Shown here in pieces: positions 17,766 to 27,203 of a DNA stretch of 40,811 nucleotides. The DNA is from Chitinophagaceae bacterium (GTDB lineage: Bacteria > Bacteroidota > Bacteroidia > Chitinophagales > Chitinophagaceae): the NCBI GenBank assembly GCA_009885535.1, contig VFKL01000079.1:1-40811 (forward strand), in the 5' to 3' direction. The position numbers and the translations under genes are program-made. The notes beneath the pieces were generated by a model. That model did not search any database and was not told the origin of the DNA. It saw only the letters and a list, made by a program, of their open reading frames with translations. Within the stretch, counting starts at the first letter, position 1; every line of letters starts with the position of its first letter.

Positions 17766-20126
17766 ATGAATCAACCCAAAAAGAAAAAAGTAGTTGTAAA
17801 GCAAGAAGAAAGCTTAATTGTTCAACTTTTCTCCCGATATGTTTTTTATTGGCCTTTGTTTTTAGCATTGACATTAGTATTTGGAACTGCAGCCTTTTTT
17901 TATCTCCGATACACCACTCCAATGTATGAGGCCAATGCAACCATGATTATAAAGGATGAAAAAAAAGGAACAGAAAATTCAAAGGGTGTTGATGAATTGA
18001 ATATGATTAATAGTAAAAAAATAATTGAAAATGAAATTGAAGTTTTACAATCGCGATCAATCATGGAGAATGTTGTGAAGAATTTACATCTTTATGCCCC
18101 AATTTCTCATGAAGGAAAAATCAGATCTTTATCTGCTTATACCCTTTCTCCTGTTACAATTATTGTTGAAAATCCTGATGAATTAATAGAAGCAAAAAAC
18201 GTCAACTTTAAATATGATAAAACAACTGAAAAAATATTTATTAATGGCATTTATTCTGGGAAATTAAACGAATGGATAACGACAAAATATGCCAAAATAA
18301 AATTTGTGAAAAATAAAAGTTATAGTCCTTCTAATTTACAAAAATCATTTGAATTTTCGTTTATTCCTGTTAAAGAAATGACGATGAGATTGTTGATAGC
18401 GTTACAAATAACATCAGCCAACAAGTTGTCCTCAATTATTTCATTGAGCTATAAAGATGAGGTTCCTAAAAGATCTGAAGATGTTGTAAATGAGCTGATT
18501 GCAATGTATGATCAAGCATCGGTAAATGAAAAAAATTCGCTAGCAAAAAATACACTTCAATTTGTAAACGAAAGATTAAACATAGTTTCTACTGACCTTG
18601 ATTCGATCGAACAAACGGTTCAAAAGTATAAAACAGGAACAGGTGCGCAAGATATCAGTACACAAGGACAACTATATCTACAAAATGTAAGTAATAACGA
18701 TCAAGAACTTGGGAAAATAAATATGCAGCTTGCCATTTTAAATCAAGTAGACCAAGCCGTTTCTAAAGGGAATAGTGGGTCATTAGGTATAAATCCAACT
18801 TCAATTGGAATAACTGATCCAGGATTAACGCAATTGATCTCAGATCTTAACAGTAAAGAGTTAGAATACGAACGCCTTAAGAAAACTGTTGCAGAAAATA
18901 ACCCAATGTTGATTTCAATACGAGATCAAATCAATAAAATAAAGCCTGATATTCAAAATAACTTGGTTACACAACGTAAAAACTTAGAAATCAGTCAGAA
19001 CAATTTTATGCGAACAAATAATGCTTACAATTCAATGTTGAGAACTATTCCTCAAAAAGAGCGCGATATACTTGAAATTAGCAGAGATCAAAATGTCAAA
19101 AACAGCATTTATTCATTTTTGCTTCAAAAAAAGGAAGAAAGTGAACTGTCATATGCATCAACGCTTTCCGACAGTAGAGTGATTAATAGTGCTCAAGCCA
19201 GCAAATACCCGGTAAGTCCGAATAAAAAACTGATTTTTATAGGTGCAATTTTGGCTTCACTGGTACTTGGCATTTTGTTTATTACGGCTAAAGATTTTTT
19301 AAATAGTAAGATTTTATATAGAAAGGATTTAGAATCAATGACAGCTATACCTGTGTTGGGAGAAATTGCGCAAAATGATGGTAAAGAAAGTATAGTAATT
19401 GGAGCAGGAAAACGAAGTTTCATCGCAGAAGAATTTAGAAAAATACGTGCATCCCTTCATTTTCTTGGGATAAACGCTGATAATAAAAAGATTTTGGTAA
19501 CCTCAAGTATTCCTGGAGAAGGGAAAAGTTTTGTATCTGGAAACTTTGCCATTAGTAATGCATTAACTGGTAAAAAAGTATGTTTAATCGACATTGATTT
19601 GCACAATCCCGGCCTCGGAAAAATGTTTGGAAAAACAACAGAAGATCCAGGAATTAGCGATTATTTAAACGGTAAAAAGCAACCTGAAGACATTATAAAA
19701 AAAGTTCCTGAATTCGAAAATCTGTTTTTTGTTTCATCTGGAGCGATACATGAAAGCCCCTCTGAATTGTTATTAAATGGAAAAATAAAAGATTTTATTG
19801 CTTACTTAGAAAATAAATTTGATTTAATAATTTTAGATACGGCACCTTCAGTTTTAATTACAGATGCCTATTATTTAACGGATTTATGCGATGCAACTTT
19901 ATACATTGTAAGACATAAATACACACCAAAAATGATTATTAAAAGAATTGATGAAACATTGGAAATCAATCCATTAAAAAACATAGCCATAATTTTTAAT
20001 GGCGTTAAAAAAAGAGGATTTTTTAAAAACAATTATGGGTATGGGTATGATTATGTATATGGCGGAAAATACGGCCTCACCGACGATAAAAAAAAGAAAT
20101 CTAAAACACAAGAATCAAGATCATAA
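17766..20126 (+). CDS. Polysaccharide co-polymerase with tyrosine autokinase domain (Wzc-like)
   Basis: The 786-aa protein combines chain-length control with a BY-kinase. A membrane helix near residues 28-50 precedes a Wzz-type domain, a long coiled region (about 230-460) and a second helix near 488-507. The cytoplasmic kinase has Walker A SSIPGEGKSF (about 580), Walker A' CLIDIDLHNPGLG (about 606) and Walker B FDLIILDTAPS (about 687). The tail is tyrosine-rich (NNYGYGYDYVYGGKYG), the usual autophosphorylation cluster. Cycles of phosphorylation regulate export and polymer length. It is fused as in Gram-negative Wzc, not split as in Firmicutes. Confidence 0.95.
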   Translation: MNQPKKKKVVVKQEESLIVQLFSRYVFYWPLFLALTLVFGTAAFFYLRYTTPMYEANATMIIKDEKKGTENSKGVDELNMINSKKIIENEIEVLQSRSIMENVVKNLHLYAPISHEGKIRSLSAYTLSPVTIIVENPDELIEAKNVNFKYDKTTEKIFINGIYSGKLNEWITTKYAKIKFVKNKSYSPSNLQKSFEFSFIPVKEMTMRLLIALQITSANKLSSIISLSYKDEVPKRSEDVVNELIAMYDQASVNEKNSLAKNTLQFVNERLNIVSTDLDSIEQTVQKYKTGTGAQDISTQGQLYLQNVSNNDQELGKINMQLAILNQVDQAVSKGNSGSLGINPTSIGITDPGLTQLISDLNSKELEYERLKKTVAENNPMLISIRDQINKIKPDIQNNLVTQRKNLEISQNNFMRTNNAYNSMLRTIPQKERDILEISRDQNVKNSIYSFLLQKKEESELSYASTLSDSRVINSAQASKYPVSPNKKLIFIGAILASLVLGILFITAKDFLNSKILYRKDLESMTAIPVLGEIAQNDGKESIVIGAGKRSFIAEEFRKIRASLHFLGINADNKKILVTSSIPGEGKSFVSGNFAISNALTGKKVCLIDIDLHNPGLGKMFGKTTEDPGISDYLNGKKQPEDIIKKVPEFENLFFVSSGAIHESPSELLLNGKIKDFIAYLENKFDLIILDTAPSVLITDAYYLTDLCDATLYIVRHKYTPKMIIKRIDETLEINPLKNIAIIFNGVKKRGFFKNNYGYGYDYVYGGKYGLTDDKKKKSKTQESRS

Positions 20127-20155
20127 AGAAATAATAAAAATATCATTGTAAATAA

Positions 20156-20187
20156 TTGTGATTTGTACGTATTTCTACTTACATTTG
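20156..20187 (+). promoter_or_regulatory. Candidate promoter upstream of upxY
   Basis: TTG (20156-20158), a 21-base spacer and TACATTTG (20180-20187) fit the Bacteroidota consensus. If used, upxY and the genes after it could be transcribed separately from the export genes. Confidence 0.35.
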
Positions 20188-20293
20188 TTTTTCAACAGAC
20201 TAACCAAATTTTATCTTAATATTCTAACCGAAGCAACCTTACTCGTATCTATCCGATGAATGACTGTATTTGTTATTCACCAAAAACACCGTT

Positions 20294-20824
20294 ATGATAA
20301 AAAATTGGTATGCCGTTTACACTAAGCCTAAATGCGAAAGAAAAGTTTCGTCTTTGCTTACTAAGAAAAAAATTGACAATTACTGTCCTTTAAACAAACA
20401 AACAAATAGTGAACATAGTGAGAAGGAAAAAGAATCGCTTAATCCACTATTCACTTCTTTTGTTTTTGTTTATACTTGTTCAGACAAAATTGAATACATC
20501 AAACAAATGAGTGACATCATCAATTTTGTATATTGGCTTGGTAGACCTGTTGAGCTGAAAGGAATCGAGATAGAGAACATTCAAGAATTTGTGGCCGCTT
20601 ATAATAATGTTTACATCGAAAAATCTGAAGTTTCATTAAATAAAATGGTTCGTGTGGTTACCAAACAGCCCATGATTTCAACTGAAAACGATGTTATAGT
20701 AATGAATCGTACCATCGTAAAACTTACACTTCCAACACTTGGTTTTACACTATGCGCACACACTAATTTCGATCATGTTGAAGTGTCTGAAACTGAGTAC
20801 AGAATCCCACAAATGATTTCATAG
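20294..20824 (+). CDS. UpxY-type transcription antiterminator (NusG paralog)
   Basis: The preferred start is the ATG giving MIKNWYAVYTKPKCERKV, the standard NGN-domain opening; the ORF track's longer form starts at a TTG eight codons upstream. The NGN domain (residues 1 to about 110) includes NYCPLNKQ and the LFTSFVFVY segment; a KOW-like tail follows. At 176 aa it matches UpxY/RfaH-type specialised NusG paralogs, which let RNA polymerase read through terminators in long capsule operons. It follows the export genes and is followed by a 279-bp leader-like gap with hairpins, so the genes downstream are its likely target. Confidence 0.88.
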   Translation: MIKNWYAVYTKPKCERKVSSLLTKKKIDNYCPLNKQTNSEHSEKEKESLNPLFTSFVFVYTCSDKIEYIKQMSDIINFVYWLGRPVELKGIEIENIQEFVAAYNNVYIEKSEVSLNKMVRVVTKQPMISTENDVIVMNRTIVKLTLPTLGFTLCAHTNFDHVEVSETEYRIPQMIS

Positions 20825-20897
20825 TAGAAACTTGCATAGTGTTAGCATTGCGAATAATTCTAATTCAGTAAAATAATCTTACACATTTAATTAATAC

Positions 20898-20934
20898 ACA
20901 ACTCGATTTTTTATCATTTAAAAAATCGAGTTGT
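20898..20934. promoter_or_regulatory. Perfect 16-bp hairpin in the leader after upxY
   Basis: ACAACTCGATTTTTTA (20898-20913) and TAAAAAATCGAGTTGT (20919-20934) are exact inverted repeats around a 5-base loop. It lies 73 bases after upxY and 169 before the next gene. There is no clean T-tract after it, so it may be a terminator, an attenuator or an RNA recognition element. The gap 20825-21103 holds no gene. Confidence 0.7.
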
Positions 20935-21030
20935 CTTATTGTATAGTGTCTATATCTCGTTGTTTGTATTAATTCAATATGAATAGTGTGTATTATAAAA
21001 AAAACTAACTAATTTTATCCATATTCAAAG

Positions 21031-21055
21031 TACTTATTACATATTGTACTAAGTA
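21031..21055. promoter_or_regulatory. Second hairpin in the leader before the deacetylase gene
   Basis: TACTTATTAC and GTACTAAGTA form a 10-position stem with one mismatch around the loop ATATT, 48 bases before the deacetylase ATG. It is A/T-rich, so stability is modest. Confidence 0.45.
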
Positions 21056-21103
21056 ATTTGAAAACGTTTAATTTACCTCATTACCAACTATAACAAGAAA
21101 TAA

Positions 21104-22003
21104 ATGGAATTGTCCATCAGAAACATTGCTGCCTGGCTAATGTCTAACTTTTACATTATCACTGGGAAAATTAATAACGTAAAAAAATCGGCGAAAAATG
21201 GCGAAATTCTTTTTTCTGTGTATTTCCACAATCCAAGTAAAAAATTATTTGAAGGATGTGTGAAATGGTTTTTAAAAAATGGATTTTCAATCATTTCAAC
21301 TGAAGAGTTAAACTCAATCATTAGAAACAATAAACCAATTCCTGCTTCTTCTGTAGTGTTTACCGTTGATGATGGATGGAAAGAAAACAAGGAAAACATA
21401 GTAGCAGTTGCAGATTGTTATAAAATTCCGGTTACTATTTTTGTTACCACTTCGCCTGTAGAAACTGGAGAATCCTATTGGTGGTCTTATATACAAAAAG
21501 CATTCGATAAAAAGTTGACCAATCATTCTGTTGGAGCTTTGAAATTGGTACCCAACGAACAAAGAATGCAAGAATTGGAGCGTATTAAACCCAATGTACC
21601 CAACGATAGAGATGCATTAACGATTGAAGAGGTAAAAACCATTTCTCAATCACCATATATTTCAATAGGAAGCCACACGGTTACTCACCCTATTTTAACC
21701 ATGTGCAACGATGAAAAATCACAACATGAAATAGTTGAATCCAAAAAAACGCTCGAAAATTGGACAAACAAACCGGTTCAATTCTTTGCATTTCCAAATG
21801 GGAATTACACCCAAAGGGAAATAAATGTATTGAAATCCAATGGATTTCAGATGGCATTCACAACAAAACCCGAATATGTTACGTTAAATAGTTTTAAATC
21901 ACCATTTGAAATTCCAAGATTCGACGTTTTGGAAGATGTTTCTTTTGCAGAAAATATTATTCGTATGACTGGAGTATGGTTTGAAAAAAGAAACAATAAA
22001 TAA
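21104..22003 (+). CDS. Polysaccharide deacetylase family protein (NodB-like)
   Basis: The 299-aa protein has the CE4/NodB catalytic blocks. FTVDDGWKENK near residue 86 carries the Asp-Asp pair, ISIGSHTVTHPILT near residue 190 carries the His-x-x-x-His metal site, and FFAFPNGNYTQRE follows. Such enzymes remove N-acetyl groups from amino-sugar polymers or lipid-linked intermediates. No signal peptide is obvious; a short hydrophobic start (AAWLMSNFYIITG) could be a weak membrane contact. As the first gene after the upxY leader, it probably tailors the polymer made here. Confidence 0.9.
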   Translation: MELSIRNIAAWLMSNFYIITGKINNVKKSAKNGEILFSVYFHNPSKKLFEGCVKWFLKNGFSIISTEELNSIIRNNKPIPASSVVFTVDDGWKENKENIVAVADCYKIPVTIFVTTSPVETGESYWWSYIQKAFDKKLTNHSVGALKLVPNEQRMQELERIKPNVPNDRDALTIEEVKTISQSPYISIGSHTVTHPILTMCNDEKSQHEIVESKKTLENWTNKPVQFFAFPNGNYTQREINVLKSNGFQMAFTTKPEYVTLNSFKSPFEIPRFDVLEDVSFAENIIRMTGVWFEKRNNK

Positions 22004-22011
22004 AAAATAGC

Positions 22012-23337
22012 ATGAGTTTTTTAAAGCTTTTAGCATTTCTAAATGTGTTTATTTTTTTAGGGATTATGCTGTTCGGTAAAATGGAGCGAAACAAAGCTTT
22101 TATACTTTTCATATTACTTTCATACCCATTACAACATATTCTTTTATTTGCCGACTTACATTCATTTGATGTAATTGTTTTTTCTTTTTATTTTATTTTT
22201 TACAAAAGAAAGGGGTTAAAAAACAATGAAACAATTATTTATGGGTATTTATTAGCATTTTTGGCATTAATCGTAATTGTTGGATTTGTTTTTTCTACCG
22301 TGGGAATTGATAGCGAAAATATAATTAAATTCATTACAATTTTTCCCATTTTTATTTACGGAAAGATTTTTATAGACGAATGTATTTCCGATCCTACATT
22401 TTTGGAATCAATTTTAAAGTGCTTTAGGTTTATGCTTGGATTTGGCTTATGTTTTCTTATTCTACAAATGGCCTTTGGCTTAAAAGTATCATTAGTAAAA
22501 ACATTAAACCCAAATGTAATTATCACAAATAGTATAAGATACCCTGGCATATTTTCTGATCCACAACAATTTTCTCAGTTTTTAGGCGCTTGTAGTTTTT
22601 TATGCTTAATAAAATTTGATGATCAAAAATTACCAAAAATCAATTTGGTACTTTTTGGGTTATCCGTAATAAGTATAATGGCGGCAGGCGGTAGAGCAGG
22701 ATTAATGGGCTGGGTTCTTGGATTATTATTTGTTTTGTTTTTTAGCAAACCAAAATATAAAATCGCGATTGTTTTATCAGCGGTAATAATCTTTTTCATT
22801 GCGCTTAATTTTCAAGATAAGCTTTCCATTTTCAATAGAGGTAGCGATTTGAATGAAACGTATGATTTCAGAGCAAGCATTTGGGCTGATGCCTTTGAAA
22901 TTTTTGAACAAAACTTATATTGGGGTATTGGATTGGGCAATTATGGAAAATATGTTTTTCTACATTATCCAGATCAAATTTGGATGATAAACAATGAAGT
23001 ATCATCCTTTGACCAACCCGAAAGCGGCTACCTTTTAATATTAACCGAAATGGGTGCTTTAGGCTTTGCATCAATTTTTACTTTTGTCATTTTTCCTATC
23101 ATTCAAACTTTTTACTATTATTTAAAAACAAAAGATATAAACTTCATTCTGATGATCTCAAGTATGATTTGTTGGTTAATTGGTTTTTATTCCACATATT
23201 CCTTTGGAGATATTAGAATTAAAATTTTGGTAGGATCAATCATTGCTTTAATGATCGTTTATAGAACTATATTGAAATCAACTGATCAAATTGAGCTTGA
23301 GGAAGAAAACGTAACTGAAACCCTTACAGAAAACTAA
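22012..23337 (+). CDS. O-antigen ligase/polymerase family membrane protein (Wzy-like)
   Basis: The 441-aa protein has ten or more hydrophobic helices and a large hydrophilic loop around residues 265-345. The segment SIMAAGGRAGLMGWVLGLLFVLFF and the following GIGLGNYGKYVFLHYP region are typical of the Wzy_C family (PF04932), which includes O-antigen polymerases and WaaL ligases. Within a locus that also has Wza, Wzc and Wzx, the polymerase role is most likely. It begins 8 bases after the deacetylase gene. Confidence 0.88.
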   Translation: MSFLKLLAFLNVFIFLGIMLFGKMERNKAFILFILLSYPLQHILLFADLHSFDVIVFSFYFIFYKRKGLKNNETIIYGYLLAFLALIVIVGFVFSTVGIDSENIIKFITIFPIFIYGKIFIDECISDPTFLESILKCFRFMLGFGLCFLILQMAFGLKVSLVKTLNPNVIITNSIRYPGIFSDPQQFSQFLGACSFLCLIKFDDQKLPKINLVLFGLSVISIMAAGGRAGLMGWVLGLLFVLFFSKPKYKIAIVLSAVIIFFIALNFQDKLSIFNRGSDLNETYDFRASIWADAFEIFEQNLYWGIGLGNYGKYVFLHYPDQIWMINNEVSSFDQPESGYLLILTEMGALGFASIFTFVIFPIIQTFYYYLKTKDINFILMISSMICWLIGFYSTYSFGDIRIKILVGSIIALMIVYRTILKSTDQIELEEENVTETLTEN

Positions 23338-23347
23338 AGCGATTACA

Positions 23348-24787
23348 TTGAGAAACATATTTAACCTAAAATCTTCTTTTAAAAATAAACTGTTTACCAA
23401 TAGTGTTTGGGGTGTTGTTTCTAACATTATTCAAAATATACTTTTCAGTGTTTTCTTTGTGATTATTGCAAGAATTTATTCTAAAGCAGATTTTGGTCAC
23501 TATGTAATTGCAAATACACTTTACTCATTTATGTTGGGATTTTCATCATTAGGTCTTGGACATTGGTTTATAAGAGAAATCATAAACAATGAAAACAAAT
23601 CAACACTAACGAATAAATTTTTTAAAGTACAGTTATTAATTGGTATTTTTTTTTATGTTATAAATGTGATTGCTTCATACTTGCTTTATGACAACCAAAT
23701 GATTCGTACACTTTCAGTAATCATTGGCATTAACATCATTTTCGATAATATTATCAATGTAATTAAGTCGTTGAATATCGCTTATCAAGAACAACAAAAA
23801 ACATTTTTACTTTTAACAGTTGAAGCTGTATTGAAATTTTTAGTTGGATGTCTACTTTTAATTTACAAATTAGATATGATTTTGCTTTCTTTAATATTAA
23901 TTGGATTGCGACTTATCACATTGAATCTTTTCATCAAAATGGGCAGTTCAAATTCAATTGGATTGAAAGAAATCATTCGGGTTAAAATCGACTGGACTGA
24001 AATAAAAAAAATTATTTTATCCAATTGGTCATTTATCATAATCAGTAGCTTGTCGGTTGTAAATTGGAGAATTGGTAATATTCTTGTTTCAAAAATCTTA
24101 ACCATTCAAGATGTAGCTAATTATGAAATTGCGTTTAAATTCTTTTCCCTTGCATATCTAATTCCTATTATCGTAACTTCTTCTTTATATCCAATGCTGA
24201 TTAATGCTTTCAAAGATGGGCCAGAAAAATTAAAATCTTTATATAATAAGGCCTATTTGCCATTATGTATTTATGGTTTACTTTCTTTTACTTTTGTTTA
24301 TGCATTTGCTGATTATTTAGTTCCATTTGTATTTGGCAAAAGCTATAACGATACTGCTTTGTATTGCAAACAAATGTTTTATGTAATGCTCATTTTTCCA
24401 ACTATTTTTTTACAAGCGAATGTTATTTTAACCCTTAAGCTTGAGAAATTTGACATGATTTGTAATATTATAAGTGTGTTGGTAAATGTGGGCATTTGTA
24501 TCATTGGGTTTCATTTTTACAAGTCGCTAACTGTAGTAAATGTTGCTATTTTCACGTCATTTTTTGTTTTCCACATCATTCAAGACGTCATTCTTATTAA
24601 AAATAAAATAACCAGTATAAAACACGTACTGCTCTTCTATTTATTCACAACGATTGCTATTGCATTTTATATTCTATCTGATTTCTATTTGAATTCTGGA
24701 ATAAATTTCATGCTTTTTTGGGCAATCATTTTAATAATTGGAATTAGCCAATTCAAGAAAATTAAAATTGCTTACTCTACAAAATAA
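23348..24787 (+). CDS. Polysaccharide flippase (Wzx-like, MATE/MOP superfamily)
   Basis: The 479-aa protein has about twelve to fourteen hydrophobic helices and starts FTNSVWGVVSNIIQNILFSVFFVIIARIYSKADFGHYVIA, the classic opening of the Polysacc_synt family. It moves the lipid-linked repeat unit across the inner membrane. The start appears to be TTG, 10 bases after the preceding stop; the next in-frame ATG is near residue 60 and would remove the first helices. An ATT two codons earlier is another possibility. It sits between the polymerase and a glycosyltransferase. Confidence 0.92.
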   Translation: MRNIFNLKSSFKNKLFTNSVWGVVSNIIQNILFSVFFVIIARIYSKADFGHYVIANTLYSFMLGFSSLGLGHWFIREIINNENKSTLTNKFFKVQLLIGIFFYVINVIASYLLYDNQMIRTLSVIIGINIIFDNIINVIKSLNIAYQEQQKTFLLLTVEAVLKFLVGCLLLIYKLDMILLSLILIGLRLITLNLFIKMGSSNSIGLKEIIRVKIDWTEIKKIILSNWSFIIISSLSVVNWRIGNILVSKILTIQDVANYEIAFKFFSLAYLIPIIVTSSLYPMLINAFKDGPEKLKSLYNKAYLPLCIYGLLSFTFVYAFADYLVPFVFGKSYNDTALYCKQMFYVMLIFPTIFLQANVILTLKLEKFDMICNIISVLVNVGICIIGFHFYKSLTVVNVAIFTSFFVFHIIQDVILIKNKITSIKHVLLFYLFTTIAIAFYILSDFYLNSGINFMLFWAIILIIGISQFKKIKIAYSTK

Positions 24788-24794
24788 AAAAATA

Positions 24795-25961
24795 ATGAAG
24801 GTTGCTTTTTATACATCAGCGTATTTTATTGATTGTGCCATTGAAACCATACAATCAATTAAAGACAAAGTTTCTTTGCATTTGTACATTGAGATCTCAG
24901 AGATTTCAAAAAAATCAACTATTTTAAATATTGACAATCTCCAATCATTTGACTTTATTGAAGATGCGGAAAAAGTATTAGGACCAGAGCAATGGATAAA
25001 GTTCAAACCTTATTTTGATGGCATTACAATGGTTAAATTTATTGTGCATAAAAACAGTAAAAGCTTATCGATTGAAAGTCTATTTTCTGCAATGAAACTT
25101 GGTAAATATTTTCAAAAAATGAACTTCGACATTATGCATTTTGACAATATTTCTCAACGCAGTTTTGGACTTTATCCATTTTTAAATAAAACAAAATTGG
25201 TCATCACCCTTCATGATCCTAAGCCACATACCGGCGAAAACAGTTGGAAAACTTATTTAAAATTCAACCTTTATGTTCCAAAAGCTAAAGCATTTATTCA
25301 ATACGCTGAATTTTCAAAAACGTTATTAAAAAAAGTTTTTCCTAAGGTAAATGTACCTGTAAATTGTATCCAACTTCTACCCTATTCTTTTATGAGAAAT
25401 TATTTACCAAAAGAACGAAAGTTGGATAATAGCATTCTTTTTTTTGGTAGACTATCTCCTTACAAAGGCGTTGATTTGCTTTTAAATGCAATCCCAATTG
25501 TTTTAGAGAAATATCCCAATCAACAATTTGTAATTGCAGGAAGTACAAGCTATGATTTTCATTTTGATGAAGTATTAATTTCAACATACAAAAACAACAT
25601 TACAATTATAAACAAATATTTATCCTTAGAAGAAGTTGCTGCCCTAATTGATAAATGTGCTTTTGTGGTTTGTCCTTATAGGGATGCTACTCAAAGCGGG
25701 GTTTTGAGTACAACTTTTGCGTTTGGAAAAACGGCAATTGCATCAAATGTTGGCTCTTTTAGGGAATATATTACTGATGGAATAAATGGTTTAATTTCAG
25801 AACCAGATGCAATCGATTTGGCAAAAAAAATAATCATGGCAATTGAAAATGATTTTTATAAAAAATTAGAATCAAATGTAAATTCAAGCCACACCCCAGA
25901 AAAGCTAAATAAATTTGGTGACATCATTTTGTCGACTTATCAAAATGTATTAAAAGCATAA
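24795..25961 (+). CDS. Glycosyltransferase family 4 (GT-B)
   Basis: The preferred start is the ATG giving MKVAFYTSAYFIDCAIETI, 7 bases after the flippase stop; the ORF track extends 19 codons into the flippase gene from a TTG. The 388-aa protein has a GT-B fold with the donor-binding domain marked by LFFGRLSPYKGVDLLLNAIP and PYRDATQSGVLSTTFAFGKTAIASNVGSFREYITDGINGL. The first glutamate of the usual EX7E motif is replaced in the TQSG variant seen in a subset of GT4 enzymes. It adds a sugar from a nucleotide donor to the growing repeat unit; the sugar is unknown. Confidence 0.9.
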   Translation: MKVAFYTSAYFIDCAIETIQSIKDKVSLHLYIEISEISKKSTILNIDNLQSFDFIEDAEKVLGPEQWIKFKPYFDGITMVKFIVHKNSKSLSIESLFSAMKLGKYFQKMNFDIMHFDNISQRSFGLYPFLNKTKLVITLHDPKPHTGENSWKTYLKFNLYVPKAKAFIQYAEFSKTLLKKVFPKVNVPVNCIQLLPYSFMRNYLPKERKLDNSILFFGRLSPYKGVDLLLNAIPIVLEKYPNQQFVIAGSTSYDFHFDEVLISTYKNNITIINKYLSLEEVAALIDKCAFVVCPYRDATQSGVLSTTFAFGKTAIASNVGSFREYITDGINGLISEPDAIDLAKKIIMAIENDFYKKLESNVNSSHTPEKLNKFGDIILSTYQNVLKA

Positions 25962-26027
25962 CATTATTAACACTTGAATTTTTCATTTTAGAAAAGTACA
26001 AAAGCTGACAACCTAGTATAATTAATT

Positions 26028-27194
26028 ATGATTAAAGTACTAATTCCTATAAACGAGTTTCCAACGGATATCAACAATATCAGAGGCGGCGTGCATGCTG
26101 CTTTAAAAAATCTATTGATTGGATTTTCAAATAAAGAAATAATTGTTCGTGTTATCTCCTTCAATAAAGAAATCAAACAAAACACCATTAAAAAATTTGC
26201 GGACAATATTGAAATCCATTACACATTTGAAGGCGCACTACCCTTTCATTCGTTAAATTATTTTTTTATCGATTCCTTTAAATTAAAAAAACATGTCAAA
26301 GCATTCAAACCTGATATCATTCATTTTGAAGCGGGAGATGCTTTTTTACTGTCTCAATTATTGATTAATAAAAAGATACCCTATTTACTTACCATTCATG
26401 GTATTGCAATTGCTGAAGGAAAAGTTGAACGAAGCTTACACAAAAAATTGAGTTCCTATTTTAACGGATTTCTTGATAAATTACTATTTCCTAAAAACAT
26501 TATACACCTTTCTAATTACTCGAAAAAAATATATGCCAATAAAAAAATTGACAATCAAGTCATTATTCCAAACGCTTTAAGTGAACATTTTTACAACCTC
26601 CAACTGAAATCTACAACTGAAAACAAATTGATTTTTATTGGCGTATTAAATGATAATAAAAATTTATTACTGCTACTTGAAGCCATGAAAATGCTAAACA
26701 AAAAAAACATGCATTTCCATCTAGATGTTTTGGGTGATTTTAAAGATTTGAACTACAAAACAACAATAGAAGATTTCATTAGTCAAAACCAATTACAAGA
26801 TCAAGTATATTTTCATGGTTGGGTTAAACAAAGTGATACATTAAAGTTGATAGAAGCTGCTGATATTTTAGTACTTGCTTCAAAACAAGAATCGCTTCCT
26901 ATGGTAATTGCAGAATCAATGGCTGCTGGAAAAGCGATAGTTGCTTCAAACATTGGTGGCGTTTCTGAAATGGTACAACAAAATGTAAATGGCTTTTTGT
27001 TTGAGCCAAATAAAGTTTCAGCACTTTCAGATTGCCTGGAGAAATTATATAACAATAACAACACGATTCAACAGTTTTCAGTTGCGTCTAATAAAATAGC
27101 ATCGACGATGTTTCACTGTAATGAGATTGCAAAACAAACAATTTCATTTTACCAAAAGATATTATCTAATAATAATTTTAAACAAATTTTATAA
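26028..27194 (+). CDS. Glycosyltransferase family 4 (GT-B)
   Basis: The 388-aa protein opens MIKVLIPINEFPTDINNIRGGVHAALKNLL, the acceptor domain with a GGV loop. The donor domain has LIFIGVLNDNKNLLLLLEAM, then SKQESLPMVIAESMAAGKAIVASNIGG with a full EX7E pair and NGFLFEPN. It is cytoplasmic or peripherally membrane-bound and builds the repeat unit. It lies 66 bases after the previous glycosyltransferase and 9 before the first FemAB-like gene, so it is in the same transcription unit. Confidence 0.92.
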   Translation: MIKVLIPINEFPTDINNIRGGVHAALKNLLIGFSNKEIIVRVISFNKEIKQNTIKKFADNIEIHYTFEGALPFHSLNYFFIDSFKLKKHVKAFKPDIIHFEAGDAFLLSQLLINKKIPYLLTIHGIAIAEGKVERSLHKKLSSYFNGFLDKLLFPKNIIHLSNYSKKIYANKKIDNQVIIPNALSEHFYNLQLKSTTENKLIFIGVLNDNKNLLLLLEAMKMLNKKNMHFHLDVLGDFKDLNYKTTIEDFISQNQLQDQVYFHGWVKQSDTLKLIEAADILVLASKQESLPMVIAESMAAGKAIVASNIGGVSEMVQQNVNGFLFEPNKVSALSDCLEKLYNNNNTIQQFSVASNKIASTMFHCNEIAKQTISFYQKILSNNNFKQIL

Positions 27195-27203
27195 ATAAGA
27201 TTA

